From contig NZ_SJSK01000003.1 of NCBI RefSeq assembly GCF_004331645.1, forward strand, positions 62,301 through 126,300: DNA of 64,000 nt. Reading direction: 5' to 3'. Position numbers and translations under genes: made by a program. Of the stretch, positions 26,324 to 34,901 are shown in pieces; the stretch's first letter is position 1; each line of letters starts with the position of its first letter. The DNA is from Pedobacter frigiditerrae (GTDB taxonomy: Bacteria; Bacteroidota; Bacteroidia; Sphingobacteriales; Sphingobacteriaceae). Under the pieces are notes generated by a model. That model was not told the DNA's origin. It did no database searches and saw only the letters and a program-made list of their open reading frames with translations.

Positions 26324-28536
26324 ATAATAATACACAAGCACAGCAACGAAATGTTACCTGGACTAGCCAAAGCAAAAACTCATCAGAATCTATGCCTGTT
26401 GGTGGTGGTGATATAGGCATAAATGTGTGGGTAGAAAATGGAGAAATTTACCTTTATTTATCACGAAGTGGAACATTTGACGAGAACAATACTTTACTAA
26501 AATTGGGTAGAGTAAAACTGAAATTAAGCCCCAATCCTTTTGAGGGAAAAACCTTTAAACAAGAACTGATTCTAAAAGATGGATATGTTCAAATTACAGG
26601 TATAAATGGTAAACTTAATGCTCAAGTAAATGTTTGGATAGACGTTTTTAAACCTATTGTAAATCTTGAAGTTAAATCAAATAATAATATAATTGCAGAA
26701 GCAAGTTATGAAAGCTGGCGTTTTGAAGATAGGGTAACCATAGGAAAAGAAAATAACCAGAATTCTTACAAATGGGCACCTCAAGGAATTGTAAAAACAA
26801 GCAAGGATGAGATAGCATTTAATGGAAATAAAATCGAATTCTCACATCAAAATAATGCAGAAACAGTATTTGATGTGGTAGTTAAGCAACAAGGTTTAGA
26901 AAGCTATAAATCGACAATGTTTAACCCATTAAAAAACCTAAGTTTTGGTGGCGTAATGCAAGGCGAAAATATGGTTGCAGCAGGCAACTATACCGGCCAA
27001 TATTTAAGTACACCATATAAAGGCTGGACTATCAGAAGCGCAAAACCTTCCACCTCTAATCAGATTGCTATTTTATTAAAAAGCAGTCGAGATAATAACT
27101 CAATTGAGAATCAGAAATACAATGCTACCAAGTCATTTGCAGCTAATAAAACTTGGTGGAATAACTACTGGAAAAAAAGTTTCATTTACATCAATTCATC
27201 AGATAGCTTAGCCAATCAGGTTGGTAAAAATTACCAATTGTTTAGGTATATGTTAGGGGCTAATGCTAAAGGTGATTGGCCAACAAAATTTAATGGTGGA
27301 CTTTTCACATTCGACCCTCAATTAACAGATACTTCATTCAAATTTACCCCAGATTTTAGAAATTGGGGCGGAGGAACACATACCGCACAAAATCAACGTT
27401 TAGTTTACTGGCCAATGTTAAAAAGTGGAGATTTTGAAATGATGAAACCTCAATTCGATTTCTATTTAAACATCCTTAAAAATGCGGAGATAAGAACAGA
27501 AGCTGCTTGGGGTCACAAGGGTGGGAGTTTTACAGAGCAAATAGAAAATTTCGGTTTACCAAATCCTACAGAATACGGATGGAAACGTCCTGCAGATTTT
27601 AACAAGGGAATGGAATACAACGCTTGGCTAGAATATGAGTGGGACACCGTGCTAGAGTTTTGTATGATGATTTTAGAAACAGAACGTTATAATGGAGAGA
27701 ACATTCAAAAATATATTCCACTGATAGAAAGTAGCCTTACTTTTTTTAGAGAGCATTATACTTATCTAGCTAAACAAAGAGGAGCAAAAACTTTAGATGC
27801 AAATGGGCATTTGGTTTTATATCCAAGTTCTGCGGCAGAGACCTATAAGATGGCTTATAATGCTTCATCTACCATTGCGGGTTTAAAAACAGTTTTACAA
27901 AGGTTAACAGAGATAAAATCAGCTTCTGAAGAACAAAAACAGAATTGGAAAGCAATGTTAAATACAATTCCGCCAATTAGTTTTAGAGAGTTTAATGGAA
28001 AGCCAACCATTTCTCCTGCAAAGTTATGGGAGAGACTTAACAACACAGAAAGCCCACAATTGTATCCTGTTTTTCCATGGGGGATTTATGGAGCAGGCAA
28101 GCTTGGATTAGATACAGCAATAAATACTTACCAGTTAGATTCTGATGTATTGAAATTCAGAAGTCATATTGGTTGGAAACAAGACAATATTTTCGCTGCC
28201 AGATTAGGACTAACCGATGAAGCGGCTCGGTTAACAACTTTGAAATTAAAAGATTCAGGAAGAAGATTTCCAGCTTTTTGGGGGCCAGGATATGATTGGA
28301 CACCAGACCATAACTGGGGTGGCTCTGGAATGATAGGATTGCAAGAAATGTTGATGCAATGTGATGGAACAAAAATTTTGCTGTTTCCTGCATGGCCAAA
28401 AACCTGGGATGTACATTTTAAATTGTATGCGCCATACCAAACAACTGTCGAAGGAACTTTAAAAAATGGAAAAATAGAAAGCTTAAAGGTTATACCAGAA
28501 TCAAGAAGAACAGATATTATAAATATGCTTAAGTAA
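26290..28536 (+). CDS. GH95-like/DUF5703 glycoside hydrolase, secreted
   Basis: About 748 residues from the ATG at 26290, giving a short signal peptide (MLSVLFVSLWLN..., cleavage near TQA-Q). The frame stays open back to an ATG at 26155, but that extension is encoded by the inverted-repeat element and hides the signal. The N-terminal beta domain carries MPVGGGDIGINVWVENGEI (DUF5703 pattern); the (alpha/alpha)6 barrel follows, with NWGGGTHTAQNQ, then GHKGGSFTEQIENFG, and GPGYDWTPDHNWGGS near the C-terminus. The overall plan is that of GH95 fucosidases and galactosidases, but I cannot show the specificity. Confidence 0.75.
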   Translation: MLSVLFVSLWLNNNTQAQQRNVTWTSQSKNSSESMPVGGGDIGINVWVENGEIYLYLSRSGTFDENNTLLKLGRVKLKLSPNPFEGKTFKQELILKDGYVQITGINGKLNAQVNVWIDVFKPIVNLEVKSNNNIIAEASYESWRFEDRVTIGKENNQNSYKWAPQGIVKTSKDEIAFNGNKIEFSHQNNAETVFDVVVKQQGLESYKSTMFNPLKNLSFGGVMQGENMVAAGNYTGQYLSTPYKGWTIRSAKPSTSNQIAILLKSSRDNNSIENQKYNATKSFAANKTWWNNYWKKSFIYINSSDSLANQVGKNYQLFRYMLGANAKGDWPTKFNGGLFTFDPQLTDTSFKFTPDFRNWGGGTHTAQNQRLVYWPMLKSGDFEMMKPQFDFYLNILKNAEIRTEAAWGHKGGSFTEQIENFGLPNPTEYGWKRPADFNKGMEYNAWLEYEWDTVLEFCMMILETERYNGENIQKYIPLIESSLTFFREHYTYLAKQRGAKTLDANGHLVLYPSSAAETYKMAYNASSTIAGLKTVLQRLTEIKSASEEQKQNWKAMLNTIPPISFREFNGKPTISPAKLWERLNNTESPQLYPVFPWGIYGAGKLGLDTAINTYQLDSDVLKFRSHIGWKQDNIFAARLGLTDEAARLTTLKLKDSGRRFPAFWGPGYDWTPDHNWGGSGMIGLQEMLMQCDGTKILLFPAWPKTWDVHFKLYAPYQTTVEGTLKNGKIESLKVIPESRRTDIINMLK

Positions 28537-28540
28537 GTTT

Positions 28541-28606
28541 CGTCATGCTGAATTTATTTCAGCATCTTTCCTGCATAAAAGACCCTGAAACAAGTCCAGG
28601 GTGACG
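28541..28606. repeat. 66-bp REP-like element, copy B
   Basis: Two adjacent hairpins (GCTGAATTTATTTCAGC and ACCCTGAAACAAGTCCAGGGT) between CGTCA/TGACG ends. Same element as 9057-9122, in opposite orientation. It lies in the gap before the SDR gene. Confidence 0.75.
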
Positions 28607-28628
28607 ATTTATAATAAAAACATACATC

Positions 28629-29417
28629 ATGAATTTAAACTTAAAAGATAAAGTAATCATCATAACAGGTGGTGCAAAAGGAATAGGCAAAGCAATGGCA
28701 GAGCTATTTGCCAAGGAAGAAGCAATTGCAGTTGTGGTTGGTCGTAAAGCGGCTGATAACTTAATAGTTACCGATGCAATAAATGCGAATGGCGGCAAGG
28801 CTTTTCAGTTTGTAGCAGAACTGGCACAACCAGAAGAGTGTGAGGCTGTAATTAAAGCGATTATAGCGCAGTTCGGTAAAATTGACGGTCTTGTTAACAA
28901 TGCTGGAGTTAACGACGGTGTAGGTCTTGAAAATGGGAATTACGAAGATTTTATGTCGTCGTTACATAAAAATGTGGTGCATTATTATTTAATGGCTCAT
29001 TATGCTTTGCCAGAATTGATTAAATCTAAAGGTGCAATTGTAAACATTACTTCTAAAACTGGGGAAACCGGACAAGGGAATACTTCGGCCTATGCTGCTG
29101 CAAATGGTGGTAGAAATGCCTTAACAAGGGAATGGGCCGTTGAACTATTGAAATATGGTATTCGTGTAAATGCAATCATGGTTGCCGAATGTTGGACACC
29201 TGCTTACGAAACTTGGATTGAAACATTACCTAACGCACAAGAGAAATTGGCAGAAATTACGGCTAAAATTCCTTTGGAAAATAGAATGACAACAGCAGAA
29301 GAAATTGCAAATATGGCTGCCTTTTTAATGTCTGATAAATCAAGTCATACAACTGGACAAATTATTCACGTTGATGGCGGCTATGTGCACTTAGATAGAG
29401 CATTGGCTAACGCGTAA
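28629..29417 (+). CDS. SDR-family sugar dehydrogenase-like protein (catalytic Lys replaced)
   Basis: 262 residues of classical short-chain dehydrogenase. Cofactor motif TGGAKGIG (about 13-20), NNAG in VNNAGVNDG, Ser142 and Tyr155. The YxxxK motif reads YAAAN, so Asn159 replaces the catalytic Lys. The rest, including GGRNALTREWAVELLKYGIRVN and the C-terminal HVDGGYVHLDRALA, resembles L-fucose-dehydrogenase-type SDRs (recalled). A role in oxidising L-fucose, L-galactose or a sugar acid is possible; the Lys change makes activity uncertain. Confidence 0.82.
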   Translation: MNLNLKDKVIIITGGAKGIGKAMAELFAKEEAIAVVVGRKAADNLIVTDAINANGGKAFQFVAELAQPEECEAVIKAIIAQFGKIDGLVNNAGVNDGVGLENGNYEDFMSSLHKNVVHYYLMAHYALPELIKSKGAIVNITSKTGETGQGNTSAYAAANGGRNALTREWAVELLKYGIRVNAIMVAECWTPAYETWIETLPNAQEKLAEITAKIPLENRMTTAEEIANMAAFLMSDKSSHTTGQIIHVDGGYVHLDRALANA

Positions 29418-29425
29418 GAGATTCC

Positions 29426-29531
29426 TTGGTTGGTCTCCTCACCAACCAATTACACTGCTATGCTTAGCTTATCAAAGGATAGAGCAATTAATAAATAAAA
29501 ACATTTCGGTTGATGGAGACACCAACCAAGG
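29426..29531. repeat. GGTTGGT/ACCAACC palindrome pair
   Basis: A hairpin TTGGTTGGT-N6-ACCAACCAA (29426-29449). A distal ACCAACCAAGG at 29521-29531 can also pair with 29424-29434. Same family as 30646-30666 and 30765-30784. Confidence 0.55.
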
Positions 29532-29543
29532 AAAATATAGAAA

Positions 29544-30563
29544 ATGAAAACCTTAACCTGTACAACTCCCGGAACTTTCGAATATTCAGCTACTGAAAAG
29601 CCTCAATTAGAAAAGGGTCAGGCCATTATTAAAATTAAACGAATTGGTATTTGCGGGACAGATTTGCACGCTTTTGAAGGTACACAGCCATTTTTCAATT
29701 ACCCAAGAGTTTTAGGTCACGAACTTTCTGGAGAGTTGATAGCAGTTGATGGTAATGACGATTTTAAAGTTGGTGAGAAAGTAACTTTCATCCCTTATTT
29801 TAATTGTGGCGAATGTATTGCTTGCCGAATGAATAAGCCAAATTGTTGCGCTAAAATACAAGTTTGTGGTGTCCACGTTGATGGCGGAATGCGTGAATAC
29901 CTTTCTGTGCCATCAAAAACATTACTGCACGGAGAAGATTTAAGTTATGATGAATTAGCTTTGGTAGAACCTTTGGCTATCGGCGCTCATGGTGTTCGCA
30001 GGGCAGATGTTCAAAAAGGTGAATTTGTTTTGGTTATTGGTGCTGGACCCATTGGTTTAGGTACAATGGAATTTGCCAGAATAGCAGGGGCGAAGGTAAT
30101 TGCCGTAGATATAAACAACGATAGGTTGGCGTTTTGTAAGGATAAATTAAAAGTTGCCCATACCATAAATGCTTTAGATGCTGATGTAGTTGAGCAATTA
30201 AGCAAAATTACCAATGGTGATATGCCAACAGTTGTAATTGATGCCACAGGAAACCAAAAAGCAATTAATAATGCGATTAATTATATGGCTCATGGTGCAA
30301 GATTTGTGTTGATTGGACTACAAAAAGGCGATTTAATATTTAATCACCCAGAGTTTCATAAACGTGAATCTACTTTAATGAGCAGCAGAAATGCAACTAT
30401 CGAAGATTTTGAACATGTAATAGCCTCTATGAAAAAAGGCTTGGTTAACCCTACCACTTACATCACGCATCAAGTTAATTTTGATGAAGTTAAAGCTGAG
30501 TTCGCCAATTGGCTCGACCCAAAAAATGGGGTGATTAAAGCGATGGTGAAGTTGGGAGACTAG
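29544..30563 (+). CDS. Zinc-dependent alcohol dehydrogenase (MDR family), sugar/sugar-acid type
   Basis: 339 residues. Catalytic zinc ligands: Cys37 in GICGTD and His59-Glu60 in GHE. The structural zinc site has Cys88, Cys91, Cys94 and Cys102. The Rossmann motif VIGAGPIGLG follows. Relatives oxidise sugar alcohols, L-galactonate or threonine. Next to the SDR, it could complete oxidation of a deoxy- or L-sugar to a keto acid (inference). Last gene of the + strand locus, followed by palindromes and a bidirectional terminator. Confidence 0.87.
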   Translation: MKTLTCTTPGTFEYSATEKPQLEKGQAIIKIKRIGICGTDLHAFEGTQPFFNYPRVLGHELSGELIAVDGNDDFKVGEKVTFIPYFNCGECIACRMNKPNCCAKIQVCGVHVDGGMREYLSVPSKTLLHGEDLSYDELALVEPLAIGAHGVRRADVQKGEFVLVIGAGPIGLGTMEFARIAGAKVIAVDINNDRLAFCKDKLKVAHTINALDADVVEQLSKITNGDMPTVVIDATGNQKAINNAINYMAHGARFVLIGLQKGDLIFNHPEFHKRESTLMSSRNATIEDFEHVIASMKKGLVNPTTYITHQVNFDEVKAEFANWLDPKNGVIKAMVKLGD

Positions 30564-30645
30564 TTAACACATCTCGTCATTGCCAGCTTGACTGGCAATC
30601 TTAATGCGGTGGAAGGCTGAGTAACATACATAACGCATGGTTTCA

Positions 30646-30666
30646 TGGTTGGTGGCTCACCAACCA
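30646..30666. repeat. GGTTGGTG palindrome
   Basis: TGGTTGGTG-GCT-CACCAACCA, a perfect 9-bp stem with a 3-nt loop in the convergent gap. Confidence 0.6.
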
Positions 30667-30724
30667 ATAATTAAAGGTATGTTAGTCGAGATTGCAAATC
30701 CAGACTAAGGTTAGATTAATGAAC

Positions 30725-30760
30725 AAAAAAGGCGATAACCAATTAAGATTATCGCCTTTT
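30725..30760. terminator. Bidirectional rho-independent terminator
   Basis: AAAAGGCGATAA pairs with TTATCGCCTTTT around a 10-nt loop, with an A-run on the left and a T-run on the right. It works for both strands and separates the convergent zinc dehydrogenase and SSS symporter genes. Confidence 0.85.
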
Positions 30761-30764
30761 CCCA

Positions 30765-30784
30765 GGTTGGTGTACTCACCAACC
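30765..30784. repeat. GGTTGGTG palindrome
   Basis: GGTTGGTG-TACT-CACCAACC, 5 bp after the terminator. Same family as 30646-30666. Confidence 0.6.
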
Positions 30785-30794
30785 AATTATTGTA

Positions 30795-32495
30795 TTACCA
30801 GAACTTAACGTAGATCAGCGTAATTAATAGTAAAGTAATTACGATTAATACCAAAGTAGAAGGCGCAACCTTAAACATAGATTTATCTAATTCGAATGCT
30901 TTAGGGTTAACTTTCGGACCTAATAAACTCAAGCCTACCATTACAATCATGGTAAACAAGAATGATAAACCCATACAGATTAAGAATGGAATTTCGTACA
31001 CACCATCTTTATTGATGTAAGCTGTATACAAGAAATTATCATGGCCAAACCAAGTAGGCGCAAAATTATTGAATACTACAGAAAGTAGAAATCCTGTAAC
31101 TAAACCAGCAATGGCTGCGGTTCCTGTGGTACGTTTCCAGAACATACCCAAAATGAACATTGCAAATACACCCGGACTAATAAAACCAGTATATTTTTGG
31201 ATGAAAGTAAATCCTCCTTCGCCACCAATTCCCAATAAATCGTCCCAAGTAAGGATTACAGAAACTACAATTGCCGCTAAAATACTCCATCTACCAACAA
31301 CCACTAATTTTTTATCGTCAGCAGCTTTGTTAATGTATTTTTTGTAAATATCTAAAGTCCAGATGGTAGAAATACTGTTTGCCTTACCAGCCAAAGAAGC
31401 TACAATTGCTGCCGTTAAAGCTGCTAATGATAAACCCTTTAATCCAGTAGGTAAGAAAGTTAATACCGCAGAATAAGCATTATCTGCAATTACTTTGCCA
31501 TCTGGTGCCATTTCATGTTGTAAAGCACCATTTCTGTGTAATACGTAAGCCGCAATACCAGGTAACATTACAATAATTGGCATACCTAATTTCAAAAATC
31601 CAGCAAATAAAATACCTGTTCTTGCAGTTTTTAAATCAGCACCTAACGCTCGTTGTGTAATGTACTGATTACAGCCCCAATAGTTTAAGTTCACAATCCA
31701 CTGACCGGCAAAATACATGGCAATACCAGGTAAGGCTAAATATTTGTTTACATACTCTTGCGTAGAGTTTGCATCAGGCTTTGCCAAAATCATTTTAAAG
31801 TGGTCTGGCGAATCTGTCATTAACATTTTAAAACCTGCAATGGCATCTTTACCTAATCCAAAGTGATCACTCACCATTGTTAATGCGATATAGGTTGTAA
31901 CTAAACCACCTACTATCAATACCACAACTTGAATTACATCGGTAAAGCCAATTACTTTCATACCACCCAAGGTAATGATCAATGAGAAAGCTGCTAAGCC
32001 AATCACAATGTATTTAAAATACATCGGATCAACCATACTGCTAATGGCAATAGAACCTAGGTATAAAATTGAAGTTAGGTTAACAAAAATGTATAAGAAC
32101 AACCAAAAAACCGCCATGATTAAACTTACGGTCTCATTATACCTCGTTTGTAGGAACTGAGGCATGGTGTAGATTTTATTCTTTAAGTAAACAGGCATGA
32201 ACCAAACAGCCACAATGATTAAAGCAATTGCTGCCACCCATTCATAAGCTGCTACCGCGATACCAACTTGGAAACCCTGACCACTCATACCGATAAATTG
32301 TTCGGCAGAAATATTCGATGCAATTAACGATGCGCCAATTGCCCACCAGGTTAAAGAACCCTCGGCTAAGAAGAAATCATGGCTGCCAGAAACGCCTTTG
32401 TTTTTTTTGCGACTGTAAATCCAATATCCGTAGCCAGATATTAAGATAAAGTAAAAGATAAATACTGCGTAATCTATCCCTGTTAAATTGTTCAT
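30795..32495 (-). CDS. Sodium/sugar symporter, SSS family
   Basis: 566 residues and about 14 membrane helices. SSS marks are the first helix GIDYAVFIFYFILISGYGYWIYSR, WWAIGASLIASNISAEQFIGMSGQGFQ with the sodium-site residues, and the SLAALTAAIVASLAGKANSISTIWTLDIY stretch. It resembles vSGLT-type symporters. It lies 30 bp after araA in the same direction, so L-arabinose is the likely substrate. It ends close to the bidirectional terminator. Confidence 0.87.
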   Translation of the reverse strand: MNNLTGIDYAVFIFYFILISGYGYWIYSRKKNKGVSGSHDFFLAEGSLTWWAIGASLIASNISAEQFIGMSGQGFQVGIAVAAYEWVAAIALIIVAVWFMPVYLKNKIYTMPQFLQTRYNETVSLIMAVFWLFLYIFVNLTSILYLGSIAISSMVDPMYFKYIVIGLAAFSLIITLGGMKVIGFTDVIQVVVLIVGGLVTTYIALTMVSDHFGLGKDAIAGFKMLMTDSPDHFKMILAKPDANSTQEYVNKYLALPGIAMYFAGQWIVNLNYWGCNQYITQRALGADLKTARTGILFAGFLKLGMPIIVMLPGIAAYVLHRNGALQHEMAPDGKVIADNAYSAVLTFLPTGLKGLSLAALTAAIVASLAGKANSISTIWTLDIYKKYINKAADDKKLVVVGRWSILAAIVVSVILTWDDLLGIGGEGGFTFIQKYTGFISPGVFAMFILGMFWKRTTGTAAIAGLVTGFLLSVVFNNFAPTWFGHDNFLYTAYINKDGVYEIPFLICMGLSFLFTMIVMVGLSLLGPKVNPKAFELDKSMFKVAPSTLVLIVITLLLITLIYVKFW

Positions 32496-32525
32496 AATTG
32501 TGGTTTAATTTGGTTTAAGGTTTTG

Positions 32526-34016
32526 TTATTTATAAAATACTTCATTCCAGTGAAGTTCATTTCTAAATTGATTGATTTTTGTATCTGCACCAATATTGAT
32601 GTATTCTAAACCAGCAATATTTGCAAAATCTAATAAATGTTCTGTTGTTAAGTTTTGACTATAAACTGTATGGTGAGCACCACCTGCATAGATCCAAGCT
32701 GCACAGCCTGTTTTCATGTCTGGAAGTGGTTTCCATAAAACCCTTGCAACAGGTAAGTTTGGCAAATCATTTTCTACTTCAACAGCTTCTACTTCGTTAA
32801 CCAATAAACGGAAACGGTTACCCATGTCAATTAAAGAAGCATTTAATGCATTACCGCCAGCAACGTTAAATACCAAACGAGCAGGGTCTGCTTTACCACC
32901 AATGCCTAATGGATGAACCTCTAAACTTGCTTTTCCTTTTGCCAATGAAGAATCAATCTCTAGCATGTGCGAGCCTAAAACCATTGAGTTTGATGGGTCG
33001 AAATGATAAGTGTAATCTTCCATGAATGCATTGCCACCTGCTAAACCAGCACCCATTACTTTACAAGCACGCACTAAAGCTGCGGTTTTCCAATCACCTT
33101 CTCCTGCAAATCCGTAACCATCTTCCATTAAACGTTGTGCAGCTATTCCAGGTAATTGAATCATTCCGTGTAAATCTTCAAAAGTATCAGAGAAACCTTT
33201 AAAATTACCATCAACCAAGAATTTTCTTAAGCCAATTTCTATTTTAGCAGCATCATAAACTGAAGCATGTCTTACACCACCAGTTTTTAAATCATCTGCC
33301 ATGGTATAAGTTGCCTCATACTCTGCAACTAAGGCTTTAACTGCTTCATCACTAACATTATTTATGATAGCTACTAAATCGCCAATCCCATAAGTGTTTA
33401 CAGAGAAACCAAATTTCATTTCAGCTTCTACTTTATCGCCATCAGTAACGGCAACATAACGCATATTGTCACCAAAACGAGCAAATTTAGCACCTTGCCA
33501 ATCATTCCATCCAGCTGCTGCTCTTGCCCAAGTATCAATCTGGCCAATAACTTCAGCATCTTGCCAATGTCCCACTACCACTTTACGGTCTTTGCGCATA
33601 CGCGAAACCATAAATCCAAATTCTCTATCACCGTGAGCACTTTGGTTTAAGTTCATGAAATCCATGTCAATGGTGCTCCAAGGAATATCACGATTAAATT
33701 GAGTATGTAAGTGCAATAAAGGTTTTTGAAGGATGTTTAAGCCTCTAATCCACATTTTAGCAGGAGAGAAGGTGTGCATCCAAGTAATTACGCCAATGCA
33801 ATCTTTATCAACGTTAGCTTGTTGTAGGGTTTCAAATATCTGGTCTGGTGTTTTTACGATAGGTTTGTAAACTACAGAAACTGATATTTTTCCTTCTTTA
33901 TTTAGCGCTTCTGCTACTTCTTGAGCATGTACAGCAACCTGTTTTAAGGTTTCTTCTCCGTATAAATCTTGTGTTCCAGTAATGAACCAAACTTGAAATT
34001 TCTTTAAATCAATCAT
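32526..34016 (-). CDS. araA: L-arabinose isomerase
   Basis: 496 residues, the usual length. Converts L-arabinose to L-ribulose in the cytoplasm, using a manganese ion. The opening [19 protein letters not shown], the [15 protein letters not shown] segment and the [31 protein letters not shown] block with the metal-binding Glu are all typical. Transcribed after araD across a 186-bp gap rich in GGTTAA repeats. Pathway complete with araB and araD. Confidence 0.96.
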   Translation of the reverse strand: MIDLKKFQVWFITGTQDLYGEETLKQVAVHAQEVAEALNKEGKISVSVVYKPIVKTPDQIFETLQQANVDKDCIGVITWMHTFSPAKMWIRGLNILQKPLLHLHTQFNRDIPWSTIDMDFMNLNQSAHGDREFGFMVSRMRKDRKVVVGHWQDAEVIGQIDTWARAAAGWNDWQGAKFARFGDNMRYVAVTDGDKVEAEMKFGFSVNTYGIGDLVAIINNVSDEAVKALVAEYEATYTMADDLKTGGVRHASVYDAAKIEIGLRKFLVDGNFKGFSDTFEDLHGMIQLPGIAAQRLMEDGYGFAGEGDWKTAALVRACKVMGAGLAGGNAFMEDYTYHFDPSNSMVLGSHMLEIDSSLAKGKASLEVHPLGIGGKADPARLVFNVAGGNALNASLIDMGNRFRLLVNEVEAVEVENDLPNLPVARVLWKPLPDMKTGCAAWIYAGGAHHTVYSQNLTTEHLLDFANIAGLEYINIGADTKINQFRNELHWNEVFYK

Positions 34017-34202
34017 TTTAATTTTATATTGGCTAATAGTTTTTATGTTTAATCGGTTAACTGTTTAAATAGGTTAATCGTTGTTGGTTAATTGTTTGTT
34101 GAGTTTAATTGGTTAATTGTTTGAATTGGTTAATCGTAGGATGCAGTTAACCAATTAACCAGTTTTTACAATTAAACTCTCAACCAGTTTGCACAATTAA
34201 CC
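34017..34202. repeat. GGTTAA-rich intergenic segment between araD and araA
   Basis: Eight GGTTAA/TTAACC hexamers, five in one orientation and three in the other, many inside GGTTAATTG or GGTTAATCG. Unusual for an intra-operon gap. It may hold a secondary promoter, a protein-binding array or an mRNA hairpin. Confidence 0.5.
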
Positions 34203-34901
34203 TTACTCTTGTCCGTAATAAGCACCAGCACCGTGCTTACGCTCAAAATGTTTTTGTATCAACGAATCTTTTAATCTAGGTGCACTTGGATTTATTTGTT
34301 GCGTTAACAATGCCATTTGTGCTACCGCTTCTAAAACCGCACTGTTGTAAACTGCTTTTTCTGCAGATTTACCCCAAGTAAAAGGAGCGTGGTTACCCAC
34401 TAAAATCATTTCTACCTCTTTATGGCTTAATTCTAGGTTTTTAAAGTGATTGATGATTTGGAAACCAGTTTCATATTCGTAATTACCTTTAATCATTTCA
34501 TCATTCATTGGCGGTGCACAAGGAATATCAACCGTTAAATGGTCTGCATGTGTGGTGCCGAAAATTGGAATGGGCAGTTGAGCTTGCGCCCAAGCCGTTG
34601 CATAAGTAGAGTGGGTGTGAACAATTCCGCTGATATCACTCCAGTTCTTGTATAAAACAGCATGTGTTTGCGTATCTGATGAAGGTCTTAAATTGCCTTC
34701 AACCGTGTTGCCTTCAAAATCCACAATCACCATTTTCTCTGGCGTTAAATCTTCGTACGGCACACCACTTGGTTTAATAGCAAATACGCCTTTTGCTCTA
34801 TCAGCTGCGCTAACATTACCAAAGGTGAATAACACTAAATTCAATTTTGGCAAGCGCATATTGGCGATATAAGCTTCTTCTTTTATGTTTGTATAACTCA
34901 T
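34203..34901 (-). CDS. araD: L-ribulose-5-phosphate 4-epimerase
   Basis: 232 residues, the usual length. A class II aldolase fold, converting L-ribulose 5-phosphate to D-xylulose 5-phosphate. The phosphate site KPSGVPY, the zinc-binding HTHS pair near GIVHTHSTYATAW, the later GNHAPFTWGKSAEKAV His and the C-terminal KHGAGAYYGQ are all typical. It overlaps araB by 4 bp. Confidence 0.95.
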   Translation of the reverse strand: MSYTNIKEEAYIANMRLPKLNLVLFTFGNVSAADRAKGVFAIKPSGVPYEDLTPEKMVIVDFEGNTVEGNLRPSSDTQTHAVLYKNWSDISGIVHTHSTYATAWAQAQLPIPIFGTTHADHLTVDIPCAPPMNDEMIKGNYEYETGFQIINHFKNLELSHKEVEMILVGNHAPFTWGKSAEKAVYNSAVLEAVAQMALLTQQINPSAPRLKDSLIQKHFERKHGAGAYYGQE

